This document shows positions 21,052 to 32,500 of a stretch of 50,691 nucleotides of DNA, in pieces. How positions within the stretch are numbered: the stretch's first letter is position 1; every line of letters begins with the position of its first letter. The notes under the pieces were generated by a model. That model made no database searches and was not told the origin of the DNA. It worked only from the letters and a program-made list of their open reading frames with translations. A program made the translations under genes and the position numbers. The stretch is from Coprinus comatus (lineage: Eukaryota; Basidiomycota; Agaricomycetes; Agaricales; Agaricaceae), in the NCBI GenBank assembly GCA_034638255.1, contig JAWPGT010000120.1, positions 1 to 50,691 on the forward strand. The letters run 5' to 3'.

Positions 21052-22359
21052 TTAAAGAGAAGATAGAGGCCCCGGAAGGTGGGGATAGGAACGGTGGAAC
21101 GCATCAACCAATTCAACAGCATGCTCAAGTTCATTCGCCAGTAACCAAGAAAACTCCTCATCCGTATCCTCATATCCCAACCAAGCGACTTTGTAGAGTA
21201 GTTTGCAGGCCCGATGTCGGTTGATCTTGGAATCGACGATTCGGGAGATTTCGTACTCAACGTCGCCTTCGATTTCAATCGGCGGTGGCGGAGGATCTGA
21301 ACGATTCGGAAAGGGGTTAGCAGTAAACGGCTCAAGCATGGATACATGGAAGACAGGGTGTACAGAATGGAAATTCGGAGGTAATTGAAGTGTATAAGAA
21401 AGTGTACCAGGTTGTGCAATGATCTTGTAAGGACCCAAATACTTTTCGGCAAATTTCTTTGCAGGACGAGTAGTTCGGAAGAATTGAGCCTTAACAAATG
21501 CTTGATCACCGACTTTGAAACTCGGCGACGGAAGTCGTTTTGCATCGGAGGAAGCCTGATACCTTTTCTGAGTGGAAGCAATCTCTAACTTGAGAGTCGC
21601 ATGCAACTCATCAAGGTTAGTCGTGAATTCACGAGCTCGAGCGGACACTAGGTCGCATTCGGGGTAAACTGTAATATTGGGATGGTAACCCTTGTTAGCA
21701 AAGAATGGTGATACATTAGTGGAAGCGTTCGGCGCATTGTTGTACGCGAACTCAGCAAGCGGAAGAAGTTCCGACCAGTTGGTCTGCTGATAGTTACAGT
21801 AGATCCGAATGTACTGTTCAAGAGTTTGGTTAGTTTGTTCAGTTTGACCGTCACCTTCGGGATGATAACCCGAAGTGAAGTGAAGTCGCATGTTCAACGC
21901 TTCACCAAGCGATCGGAAGAAATGAGAAACGAACTCCGAACCACGATCGGAAGTAACATGGGATGGTACACCATGCTTCGAGAACACATGGATAACGAAT
22001 AGTCGGGCTAAGTCAGCGGAAGTAATTGTATCATGACAAGGGATAAAAACAGCTTGCTTCGTGAATCGGTCAACGACAACGAGAATCGCATCGAAGCCAG
22101 AAGAAGCAGGAAGTTTCTCAATGAAGTCCATCGAGATAGAATCCCAAGGACGAGAAGGAATCGGAAGCGGCTTAAGCAAGCCATAAGGCCGATGAGGCTG
22201 CGGTTTGGATTGCATACAGGTTACACAACTCTTGACAAAGAGTTTGACCGTTTCCCGAATACCAGGCCATGTATAGTCTCGACAAATAAGTTCAAGGGTT
22301 TTATTCTGACCGTAATGACCAGCAAGGGGATGATCGTGATGATATTGCATAACCCGAAC
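21052..22359 (-). pseudogene. Gypsy 1 integrase and chromodomain (pol C-terminus, truncated)
   Basis: An uninterrupted frame of about 436 residues on the minus strand. It starts inside the HHCC zinc finger (HHDHPLAGHYGQNK ... CVTCMQSK). The DDE core follows: SMDFIEKLP, TSDRGSEF and GDGQTEQTNQ. After a GPYKIIAQ-type region come HPVFHVSMLEPF and a C-terminal chromodomain (EYEISRIVDSK...YKVAWLGYEDTDEEFSW), which targets integration in chromoviruses. There is no internal stop, so it is young despite truncation. The frame upstream of 22360 is replaced by the inverted-repeat element. Confidence 0.88.
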
Positions 22360-24357
22360 ATCAGGATTTCGCGCATGTCCTTGGAGGTACTTGAAGTTAC
22401 TTAGAAAGGCATCCAAGGAGCTCCAAGTACACCCCAATAGAATTCAAAGAAGAGTAAAATTTATCCTTGGAGTTCCTTGGAAAATTTGTCCCAAGGAGCT
22501 CCAAGTAGGTCCCTCTAACTTGGGTGTACTTGAATAGCTTTGAACGTACTTGGACAGCACATAAAAGTTACTTTTCTACCTTGTAATTATATTTTACAGG
22601 ATTTTATTTGCATTTTCGGGATAATTCAAGTACTCTCAAGGTCACACCAAGTAAGGGAATAAGGACAATAAAAAAAAATATCATTGAAGTTGTAATAATA
22701 CATGTGATATACTAACTTAGTCTACAGTATTAATACATTCTTATACCTTTGTATCAGAATAGAGACTGTAATAGTGAAATAAGTAATTATTAACATAAAA
22801 TGGAGAGAAAAAGCGAACCTTGGATGATGTGTTACAAAGATCACATCACACGAAGCATGATACTCGACCGTACGGCGTGCAAGTACCAGCGTTGGAAAGG
22901 GGCGGTTAATGTGGTTATAACGAGCCTAAGCACAAAAGGATTGGATAAGAAATGGGCGAGTTATTAGTTATTTAGTTGGAGAGTAATATATATATAGTAA
23001 CTTACCAAAGATCTGCATGTCGGTACATGAGTTTTGAGGGGTGCATGGTGCGGATGGTATCCTTGTAACAACGCCGTTTAGACGGTTTTAACGAACCTAA
23101 GTACAGGAGGAGTGCACAGATATTGAATGACATATCAGTTATTTTGTTGGGGAGGAACATATGTGGTAACTCACCAGAGATGTGCATGTCGGCACATGGG
23201 TTTTGGGCAATATGCAATGCGGATGGTATCGTTTGAACGGCGCCGTTTAGGTGATTCTAATGAGCCTAGATACAAAAGGAGAGAATAGATATTGACTGAC
23301 ATATTAAATATTTAGCTGGGGAGGAAGATATGTGGTAACTTACCAGAGATGTGCACGTCGGCACATGAGTTTTGGGTGGCGCAGAGTGCGGATGGCACCG
23401 TTCGAACGGCGTCGTCAAGACGGTTGTAATGAGCCTAAAATCATAAGGATTAAACATGTATCAAGCGAAATATTAGATATTTATTTATAGTGACTCACCT
23501 GGGACCCAGTACCAGAGTATTGCTCACTACACCTCTAATCCTTCTCCACTGCACAAGTGACTTTGGTTGGCTATGGAGGAGTTATGGGTCATTTAAACAA
23601 GCCTAGGTACACGTCTCTATGTAAGGAAATGAGTGAAGCAGCCTCAAGATACTATTAGGTGATGACATACCATTATTAGCCATGTCAAACCATGAGAACT
23701 ATGCCATAGCACGCATGGCTAGGCTTGTTCGAAGCGGAAAAAAGAGCCGGTTCCGAAGAGCCAAGACGCGTGCCAAAGCGTGATGAAATGAGTACAACAG
23801 ACCAAAAACATTGTATACTGACCTTGTGCAATAAAGTGGCTGTCATAGTACAAGTACTACCCCACATGACGCGTAACTGCCGCCATTCGAAGCGAAATGG
23901 TGAGACAATTCTAGAGAGCCTAAAAACGTGAGATTCCGTTAGGAATTGAGTGAATAGGGATGTAATGATGTGGCAGAGGTATTATGATCTCGTGAGATTG
24001 TTGCCATTGGGATGTGACGTGTAGTGAGTGATGTGTGACGAGGAGAGCAGGATGTCACACTCATCCGCTTTTTTTGCAAAGTCCAAATTTGATAACATCA
24101 AAAGTTTTAAAACATATGTGATGATCAATAATCATTGATCAGAACAAAAACAAATAGTGTTAATAATGTAAACTAAAGTTTAACATTTTTCGTGAGCAAG
24201 TAAAGCTTGAGGATTTACTTGGTTCTATCCTTGACCTAACTTGGAACTAAAAAGCTCCTCAGAGTACCTTGGGACATTTTTCACCAAGGATGTACAAGTA
24301 CAACAAGTAGTCTAAGCAACCCTAAGGTAGACCCAAGCAAATGCGCGATTTCCTGAT
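22360..24357. mobile_element. About 2-kb element with inverted repeats ATCAGG...CCTGAT
   Basis: The left end is atcaggatttcgcgcatgtc. The right end, read from the other strand, is atcaggaaatcgcgcatttg. The first and last 200 bp hold repeated ccaaggagctccaagta-like motifs in both orientations, typical of transposase-binding subterminal repeats. No transposase ORF is seen, so it is non-autonomous or of unknown type. The flanks differ: gypsy 1 integrase on the left, gypsy 2 third ORF on the right, with no shared target duplication. So the two ends may come from two insertions joined by recombination. Confidence 0.55.
22840..23935 (-). repeat. Tandem ~165-bp modules shaped like exon plus intron
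   Basis: On the minus strand at least four clear and two weaker units repeat. Each has a TTAG or CTAG acceptor, then a block starting GCTYRTTA and ending CATCTCTG (91 nt in the two best units), then a GTRAGT donor and a 60-75 nt pyrimidine-containing intron-like spacer. Donors on the plus strand are near 23005, 23173, 23340 and 23498. The splice signals are kept in every clear unit while the blocks diverge. 91 is not a multiple of 3 and some frames contain stops, so a coding role is doubtful. Confidence 0.6.
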
Positions 24358-25660
24358 GATCCTTCTTCATGATGTCTTCCTTCAACTTATAGACCGGGAA
24401 CCTTCCAAACCGTTGCTCAAAGTCTCCAGAACCGATGATCTTATCAGCCAGTTCCTTTAATGACGATGCATAGTGAACTGCTCTTGACGACTCGAATGGT
24501 GGGTTGGAGATATTTCGTAAGATACGGGCCTCTCGTCGGTTTGGGGGATGGTAAAGAGCGGGCGTGGTGTATCGATACGGATATCTGGAACCAAGGTTGG
24601 CGAATGGATGGTCTGGGGCGATTGGATAGGTATTGGGGATGTCGGTAAGGAGATTGGCGGGAGGAACCTGGCTAGCTGGGAGGCTGGGGTTCTCACGTCC
24701 AACATTTCTAGGAACATTCGATCCCGTTGGGTCATCTGGTCGTGGAGGGTTGGTTGTGGGGGTAGAGGCTTCTGAGATCTCCGATGCACGGGCGAGGTAT
24801 TCGGTAACGGTCTCCCCGAGTTGTCGAACGAAGTATAATTGTGCCAGGCGACCGGGTGCGGAGGTTGGAGCATATCATTCTGCTCGTGCCGTCGACGCAA
24901 TGTGGGTGAGGACATTCCAGAGTTCATAGAGTTTCTCGAAATATGGAAGGGAGAGAAACTCGGCATTGGATCCAGCTGGTAACTCTCGTGGTGCCTCTCC
25001 ATCCTCGTGGTAGGAGAGCATGTTTGGATGTCCAACTCCCCTTCTCCAGTTATAGTGATTTCCCCATTCCGATGTACTCGAATTATGAATGGAGGGGGTG
25101 GCAGGTGCGCTTCTCGGGTGAATTTCCGTCGCAAATACTGGTTCAGGCGAGTTACCATCTGACCTAGAGGGTGCAGTGGTCGGTCGTTCAATGAGGGGAG
25201 AGACTGCGTCTGGAGTTGCGATGCGGGGTATGGGGTGAGCAATGGGTGTCTCTGTTTGATCCATGGTAGGTGAAATGGCATTGAATCTTGCCAGGACGAT
25301 GGCTGCAGCAAGTTGGGGTTCTTCAATCAGAGTTGTTCCAGGTGGGTAAGTACCACGAGTGATAAGAGTGTCAATGTGCAGGCGATTGAGAATGTGAGGA
25401 GGAATATCCTCGATAGCAGTATCAAGAAGAATTTGAACTTCTGGATCGTCCAGTCGAAGTTGGTTAGGATCAAAAGCTGGATTGAAAGCAAGAGGAGTAT
25501 TGATAGCTCCTGTTGTAGATGCAGTTCGAGGGGGTGTGGTTGCTGGTGACGGAAAGGTATCGTTGGTGGTTGAGCTTAGGCTCGGTGTGGAAGATGAGTG
25601 AGAGGAGGGCGAGTATTCAAGAGGAGAGGGGCCTGAGGTAGAGTCTTGTTGTTGGGTCAT
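24358..25660 (-). pseudogene. Gypsy 2 third ORF, overlaps the pol stop by ATGA
   Basis: ATG at 25660-25658 overlaps the pol TGA stop (AAATGA), a layout that allows stop-and-restart translation. The frame runs to a TGA at 24875-24877 (...TARAE) and continues in the same frame (YAPTSAPGRLAQLYFVRQLG ... SSLKELADKIIGSGDFEQRF) to the element border at 24358, about 434 codons. The N-terminal part is serine/threonine/proline-rich; the C-terminal part looks globular. No retroviral enzyme or membrane helix is seen and no family is recognised. The lone internal stop, probably CGA to TGA, makes this copy nonfunctional or truncated. Confidence 0.65.
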
Positions 25661-28600
25661 TTATATCTGCGAGGGGGGGTAGAGAGTGTCTTCTTTGGAG
25701 GAGCCCTTTTAAGTGAAAGGCGATGGTTCTTCTGGTATTCTCCAAACAGTTCTTTTGCTGAATCTGAAACATTCTCTTCTGGTTCCCAAGTATTCTCTGA
25801 GTCAGGAAATCCCTTCCATTTGATCAAATACTTCATCTTGTTTCTACTCCTTTTGTGATTGATGATTGCTTCGACTTCCCAGTGTTCTTCTCCATCTATC
25901 AAATCAGGGATGGTTTCAGCGGAAGGCTTGTTTGGGTTGATCTCGCTTTGAACTGCGGGTTTCAACAGAGCCACATGAAACGTATCATAGATCTTCCATG
26001 AAGTTGGTAGAAGCAGTTGATAAGTCAGAGGTCCTTTGCGTTTTAGGATCTTGAATGGACCTTGACGTTTCGGCTTAATCTTCGATGATTGGTATTGGAT
26101 GGGAAGGTTCTTCGCATTTAGATAAACTTCATCCCCTTCATTATAGGTTGGATAATGAGGGCGTTTGACACGAGAAGCTATCACTTTAGCTGCGGATTGA
26201 TAGGCTAGCAGTGCTTCGTGTCTGAAACGATCAAGTTTTCGAACATGATCATCGACTGATGGTGCACCAGATTCTTCCATGACGTTGGGGAAGGATGGTG
26301 GATTTGTTCCAGTCATAATTTCTAGTGGTGATCGTTTGTTGGCGGCATGGGGACGGGAGTTGTAACTGAATTCGAGAAGTGGAAGTGCATCGACCCAGTC
26401 ATTCGGTTGGTTGTTGCAGTAGATCGAGAGATATGTTTCAATCTCTTGATTAGCTCGTTCTGTTGCACCATCTGTTTGGGGATGGTATGCCGTAGAAGGT
26501 TTCCAGTTGATCTGGAGCATCTCAAAGAACCTTTGGGCAGCTTTAGAGGCAAAACGAGGATCGCGATCTGAGACAATAGTGTTGGGGGTACCAAACCGTT
26601 TGTAGACATTGTCGATCAGGAGTTTCGAAATATCAGCGAAGGTGCAGGTTTTCGACGTTGGACAGAGTATTATCCCCTTCGATAATCCGCGATCTATCAC
26701 GGATAATATAGAATCAAATTTTCCGCAAGGAGGGAGATCGGTGATTAAGTCCATAGCTATATCGCCAAAAACACGCATGGATTCGGATGGAGGAAGTGGT
26801 TGGAATGGAGGTTTTGCAGGATTCCGATCAATCTTGAATTGTTGGCATTGTGGACAGGCTTTGACATAGTTGGTAATGAAATCGCGCATTCCAGGCCATT
26901 TCACTATTAACTGAATTCGTCTTAATGTTTCATCTATTCCAGGGTGTCCTGCGGAATGATGATCATGATGCTGTGCTAGAAGCCGTTGTTTCTCCTTCAG
27001 AGTGGGTTCTTGTGCGATTAAGGCAGGTTCAGTTGAAGTGGCGTTTAAGAATAGCTTGTTTGGTAAAACCACAATGTCCACATTTTCTTCGGCAGAGTCA
27101 AAGTTATGATCTGGTCGTCTAGAGAGTGCATCTGCAGCAGGAATTTCTTTTCCTGGTTTGTGTTTTATCACAAAATTGTATTTCTGCAGTTCAGCCCATG
27201 TGCGAGCTTGACGACGTGACAGCTTTTGCGAATCTTGCCAAAAACAGAGATTGTTGTGATCACTGTGCACAGTTACTATATGCGGTGATCCCAGTAGGTA
27301 GTGGCGCCAGTCATCAAAAGCTTGTTTGATCGCAAGGAGTTCTTTGTCCGGAGTGGGATAGTTGCGTTCCGCAGGTCCAAGGGATTTAGAACGGAATGCA
27401 CAAGGACGAGTAACTCCATTATCATCAGTTTGACATAGAACACTGCCTGTTGCAAAGTCAGAAGCATCTGTTTCGACATGGAATGGTTTGTGGGGATTGG
27501 GAGTGAGAAGGATAGATCCGTTCACAAACATGTCCTTAACAGTGTTGAAAGCTTCTTCTGCTTCTGGGGTCCATTTAAATGCTACCGATTTGCGTAGAAG
27601 GTCATTTAGAGGACGGGTGATATTGGCGTAGTTCCTGATGAATTTTCGGTAGAAGTTTGCAAATCCTAAGAACTTTCTAACTTCACGTTGTGATGTTGGT
27701 GTAGGCCATTCTGCAATTCCAGCAAGTTTGTCTTCTGACATGGTAATACTGTTCTGGCTTATCGTCATTCCTAGGAATTCTATGGAGGTTTTCTCGAATT
27801 CGCATTTCTCAGTCTTGAGATAAAGATCGTTTTCTTGGACTCTTTTTAGAACTTCAAGAGTCATCTTGTTAAGATCTTGCTTGTTATCAGAGAAAATGAG
27901 AATGTCATCCATGTAGACAATAACTGCTGTACAACCAGGTTTGTCAATGAGGTCTCGGAAGATATGATCCATCATTGCCTGGAACGTTGCAGGAGAGTTT
28001 GTCATTCCAAAGAACATAACAGTAGGTTCGAAAAGACCGAATGGAGTTTTGAATGCTCCTTTCCATTGGTCTCCATCAAAGATGCGAACGTTGTTATATC
28101 CAAGACGAACATCCATTTTGGTGAAGTATTTAGCTCCACGGAGGCGGTCCATAATTGAGCTAACATTAGGAATGGGATAGGCGTTTTTCACAGTGTGGGA
28201 ATTGAGATAGCGATAATCTTGACATGGTCTAAGAGACTTTCCATCTTTCTTATTGACGAAAAAGAATGGTGATGCCATGGGAGATTTAGATGGTCGGATA
28301 TATCCTTTGGCTAGGTTCTCATCAAGAAAGGTCTTTAATTCATCCATTTCAGCTGGTGCAAGGCGATATGGTTTGTAAGACTTTGGAGTGAAGGTTTCTT
28401 TTAGATCAATGCGATGATCACAAGGTCGTGATGGAGGGAATCGTTCTGAAGCTTTCTTGTCAAAGACAGGGAGATATTTCCATAATGTTCTAGGAACTAT
28501 TTCCTTTGGATCAGAAGATGTGGCTTTTGCATGCTTTTGAGATATAAGTTGGGATGCAGAAGTTTTGGCATTGATTTGTATGAGGCGGCCAGCCAATCCA

Positions 28601-29350
28601 GTGTCAAGGGTATCAGGGAGCGATTGTGCAGCAATGCGGAAGTTTTTAGGAACATCAATTGGGTCTTCACTGTAGCAGGTGACTTCGTTGATTGTGATGG
28701 AATTTTCGAGTTGGGAGCAGGAGATGGTTCTAGAAGATGGTGAACGCCATCGGAATGTTTTGGCAGTCCAGTCAATGTCGGGATTGTACTGTTCCAAAAA
28801 GGAAAACCCTAGAATGGCAGGGTGTTTTCCAATTCCAATAACATAGGCATCTGTCTTGATGTTTCGTCCATCAATAATGCATTCCACAACTACTTTTTCA
28901 GTGATTGTTCCACTGATGTTTTCTGTTCCATCAACGTTCGTAACAGCGATTGGGGGTTCCACAGGGATTCGTTGGAGGTTAAGGGAGCGTGCGGTTTTCT
29001 CGGAAACGAAGTTTCCTTGAGCTCCTGAATCAATCAGGGCATTGAGGGTGGCGATCTGGTGGGAGCGGTGATTTTGAAGATAGATGGGTAGATAAATAGA
29101 TTTTTCGTTGCGGGACAGGATGAGAGGAATAACGGAAATGTTCACTGGAGGTGAATTGTCTGGTTCGGGAGAATAAATAGGGTCCGGTATGTCCATTGTC
29201 TTTGAGGTAGAGGAGTGAGTAGTACTAATGTCCGATTCATCGTCTGTAAAGGAGAGATTGTCTGAGTCTTGAGAGTCTTCATGAATCACCGAAAGGATAG
29301 CGGAGGCTGGATGGGTTCGACTTGTCGCCTTAAGCAAAACCCGGCCTAAA
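25657..29350 (-). CDS. Gypsy 2 pol: protease, RT, RNase H, integrase, chromodomain
   Basis: An open frame of 1226 residues from 29337, extending slightly upstream without an ATG, so it is probably made by -1 frameshifting from gag. Protease: LIDSGAQGNFVSE. RT: FTKMDVRLGYNNVRI and VIVYMDDILIFS. RNase H: FHVETDASDFATGSVLCQ and VHSDHNNLCFW. Integrase: HHSAGHPGIDETL...CPQCQQFK, MDLITDLPP, VSDRDPRF and GATERANQEIE. C-terminal chromodomain: EHWEVEAIINHKR...YLIKWKGFPDSENTWEPEENV. All catalytic motifs are present and no stop interrupts it, so this part could still be active if expressed. Confidence 0.92.
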
Positions 29351-29351
29351 A

Positions 29352-31033
29352 ATTCAAATCTTCTTCATCTTCAATCAGTGTTGATGCCACTTTCATGAAG
29401 CTTCGGAATTTGTCAATTCCATTGTTCTTCTTCTTCTTTTTGAAAGGTCTGTTTGATGAGGATGATTTCTTGTTGCGGGGTTTGGAGGATGAGGATTGAC
29501 GTTTGGGGCATTCTCGGAAGAAATGTCCAGCATTTCCACAGGAGAAGCAGACTCCTCGGCTACGACGTTCCTTTTGTCATTCCGTAAGGACCATTCCAAG
29601 AATTAATTCAGCTTCGTTTTCTTTGTCAGATTCTTCTGAATCAGAAGAATCGAAATCTGGGATTCCGACTTCTTCATATTCATCGTCATCATATTGTCCA
29701 GCAGCATCAATCTCCATTGGTTCTCCTTGGGGTAGTTTGGAGATGTTGAAGTTGTGTCTCTGGTAGCTTTTTGGAGGACGAGGTTTGTGGTTGATCTGAC
29801 GGATAGCTTGATCAAGTTGGGTGGCAATGGTAGTCCATTCATCGAATGTAGTTGGTTGAGGGTAGCGAAGAGCAATGGCTTCTCGGATTTTAGGAGGGAG
29901 GGTAGAACGGAATGAATCGACTTTGTAGGCGTCATTGTCAATTCCAGCTAAGTCAAGAAGTTGTTTGACATTATTAACATGATCTTCCATATTTTGCCAA
30001 GGAAGCATGCGATAAGTCTTGAGCTTGTTGCGAGCGTTGGCAGCTTCAGCATGGGGTTGAAAAGCTCGGTCAAGACTTGTGATGAAATCACGCCATGTTC
30101 CATATCTGTATGTTCCAGCTTCATCTTTATGAGAACTCAAGTATTGCCTTCGGAAATGACCACAACTCCCATGAGTTAATAATTGGAGAACAACTGGTAT
30201 GGCTTGTTCTGTTTGGATAGCACCGTTTCGAAAGTATTTGGGTTTCGATTGTAGGGCAAGGATGATGCTATCTTTCCAATTCTCATAATGGATGGGTTTT
30301 CCATCAAACCTTTCAATTGGGATATCGAACTTTCCATTGTAGTTTTCTTCAGTAGGTTGGTCGGTCATTCTGGAGGGAGGACGAGCTGGGTTTCTGGGTG
30401 TAGGTGATTGAGCGCGAGAATGGGTTTGTGAATTTGAGTGGATAGAAGTGTCGTCCGGCGATGAGGGATTGGGATTGGGAGGATGAGTTCGGATAGGTGA
30501 TGATGTAGGGAATAGATCTAGAGTGATGATCTTGTTGCGGACTGCGTTTCTGAGGTTTGCAAGTTCGTTGCTGTAGAATAGGGTTTTGGTTTTGTCGACT
30601 TCGATATCAGTTGTGAGATTGGGGTTTTCGATGGTGGGTTGATAGAGTCCGTCGACTACCAAGTATAGGTCGTAGGTGTTGACTCGGATAAGAAGTGAGG
30701 TGGATTTATAGGGTAGTAGGAAACGGAAGATGTAGTGGATGTCGGCAGCGATTTGGGAACTTCCTGCTTCGTTGAGTTCTTGAAATCGTTTCCAGGTATC
30801 AACAAGACAACTTTGTTGGTTGTTTGAAAGTTTGATTCCGGGTGGAAGGTACCTCCTGATTGAAGGAGTTCCAAAGGTTGTGCTGACCTCTGGGATTCGT
30901 ACGGCGGAGTCAAAGAGATCAACTAGTTCTTGTTCGTTTGCGTCTCTGGATATGGGTGGTTGTCTGGAAGACGAGGGAGTGGAAGAGGAAATTCGGTGGG
31001 AGGCAATTGTGGAAACTTGGGGTGCTGCTTGCT
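29352..31033 (-). pseudogene. Gypsy 2 gag with zinc knuckle, one internal stop
   Basis: The frame begins after a TAG near 31033 (perhaps after a splice acceptor, ctttag) and reads ...STTFGTPSIRRYLPPGIKLS... and NYNGKFDIPIERFDGKP, with the fungal gag core YENWKDSIILALQSK. A TGA at 29577-29579 interrupts it just before the knuckle, which follows in frame as CFSCGNAGHFFREC (C-x2-C-x4-H-x4-C). The frame ends with TAG at about 29352. The TGA sits where a tryptophan codon is plausible. pol is in the -1 frame relative to gag. No convincing gag ATG was found. Confidence 0.75.
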
Positions 31034-31354
31034 AAAGGCAGCCCTTCTTCTTTAAGAGGGTATGTTCTCAGCCACTACTTGCTTAAGGTAGACCTGCTCG
31101 ACGGCAAGGTATGTTATCAGCCCGGATCTTGATCCTATGCGTGAGGGTTTGTGCTAGTTTTCCAAATAATGACGGTTGCGGGTTAGGCGGTTGTCAAAGG
31201 AATAAAAGTAAGGGTTGCAGAGACTCTGATTAAGAGTTCGCACGGAGTTGGGTTGGGGAGGGTGACGAGTGCAGAGACCTGGGTTAGAGGTTCGCGGAGG
31301 AAGACGATGACAGATATCCGGGTTAGGGATTCGTCGAGTTGGAGCTTAATACAA
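31034..31354 (-). other. Gypsy 2 leader with imperfect repeats
   Basis: Sequence between the LTR and gag. It contains two imperfect ~48-bp copies of cttgctwaaggyagmcc...ggtatgttmtcagcc (about 31027-31120) and three imperfect copies of a gcagag...ggttagrgrttcg block (about 31213-31345). No standard tRNA-CCA primer site follows the LTR; the minus strand reads ttgtattaagctcc, so priming may be unusual. Confidence 0.45.
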
Positions 31355-31874
31355 TGTTATGATCTTGCCTATACCTCCGTTTCGGTATAGACGATGCTAC
31401 GATGGATCTCTTCAAGATGCTCGTAGGAGGAGAACGTCTACTCAGACTGAGACTATTTTCAGGGGACGACCTCCACAGTACTCGGACTGTAGATCACAGG
31501 TGTTCCTTACTAGTAAGCCGTTCATGCAAGAGTTAGAGCTGACTCCGGTTCTAGGTATCAAGTTAAGGGCGATGAACGAGATAGAGTAGAAGCAACTTAG
31601 AGTATTAAGCTGAAGCTTAATCTCTGTCGCTGTCCATGTATTTATACAACTACGAGTACAGGTTGTAGGCTATGCTTGATACATGTGAGACAGGAGAGTG
31701 AAACTATCTACAGCTGAAACAGTGAGTGAAACGACAAGTGGAAGTCCGTAGAAAGTACTAGTCCGAGGCTATACGAAACAGTAGTCCAAGGCTATGTGAA
31801 ACGAGTAAGAGAAGGTACACTATCGTCCATCATTAGTTCTAATGATTGGTCGTGATAAATATGAAACCGTAACA
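31355..31874 (-). repeat. Gypsy 2 5' LTR
   Basis: A 520-bp block with TG...CA ends: on the minus strand TGTTACGGTTTC at the start and GATCATAACA at the end. The outer border fits the sudden start of a coding frame at 31875. The partner LTR is absent from the window, so the borders are less certain than those of the solo LTRs. Confidence 0.65.
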
Positions 31875-32500
31875 GTCGATTACCATTTGTGTGGAATTTT
31901 GACTTGTGTTGCGCAACTGATATTCCTGTTGAGAGATATCAGATCTTCGATGTTGATATGGCAAAGTTTGCAGACATCCATACCCTCTCCTCCCTAGATA
32001 TTGATCCTGAGGATACACCTTGGCTTCTCATTCGGAAGAGTTTCCTTGCAGATAACGAGTGCTTAGACCTCATCACTCATGCAAATAATTTACTCGCAGC
32101 AGCTGGACGTCCCACCATTGCGCTTGACATATTCAACACCTTACCTACCCCTGCAACTGCACCATTACCCTCATTCTTGATCCCATTATCACCCACACCT
32201 TCACCAACCCGCTTTTCTTTTCGCACCCGGTCTCCTCGGCCATCAAATAATATTCCTGGTCCTAGCCACCTTGGAAAACGTAAACGTCGAGATTTTGATG
32301 GTAGCCTGCAATTGAAAAACAAGGAGATTAAATCATATGATCCCAGTCGCACTCGTATTAGGAAAAAGAGAAAAATAGAGCGGGATTTCGATGATAATGT
32401 CATTGAATTTACTGATAGTGATGATGACATCTTTTATATTAGAAACAAGAAGTTTCGGGGATGTGTAGACCTTACTCACATAGACGACGAACCATTGTAA
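31875..32500 (+). pseudogene. 3' fragment of an unknown nuclear-type gene cut by gypsy 2
   Basis: An open frame runs directly out of the gypsy 2 LTR border without an ATG (RLPFVWNFDLCCATDIPVER) and continues about 205 residues to TAA at about 32498-32500. It has a folded-looking first half (DVDMAKFADIHTLSSLDIDP...LLIRKSFLADNECLDLITHA) and a basic second half with GKRKRRDF and RIRKKRKIE, probable nuclear localisation signals, then an acidic stretch. The missing 5' part must lie beyond the insertion. It could be a host gene or another element's ORF. Family not recognised. Confidence 0.5.

Larger units (their letters stand above)
18379..22359 (-). mobile_element. Ty3/gypsy element 1 (chromovirus), 3' part only
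   Basis: Minus strand, read from right to left: integrase with chromodomain (22359-21052), an ORF on the opposite strand (19081-20694), a polypurine tract and the 3' LTR (18379-18896). The LTR lies directly in the copia RNase H, whose last five bases (ctgag) would be the target duplication. gag, protease, reverse transcriptase and the 5' LTR are missing because the sequence changes at 22360 to the inverted-repeat element. Confidence 0.85.
24358..31874 (-). mobile_element. Ty3/gypsy element 2 (chromovirus), 5' LTR to third ORF
   Basis: Minus strand, from right to left: 5' LTR (31874-31355), leader, gag with zinc knuckle, pol with protease, RT, RNase H, integrase and chromodomain, then an extra ORF. 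It stops at 24358, where the inverted-repeat element begins; no 3' LTR is present. It was inserted next to or inside the gene represented by the ORF at 31875-32500 (gtcga follows the LTR). Confidence 0.85.

Noticed and set aside
24457..25326. 289-residue minus-strand ORF overlapping the gypsy 2 third ORF
   Set aside because: The frame starting at ATG 25660 runs through the same region with one stop and has better protein character and the ATGA link to pol.
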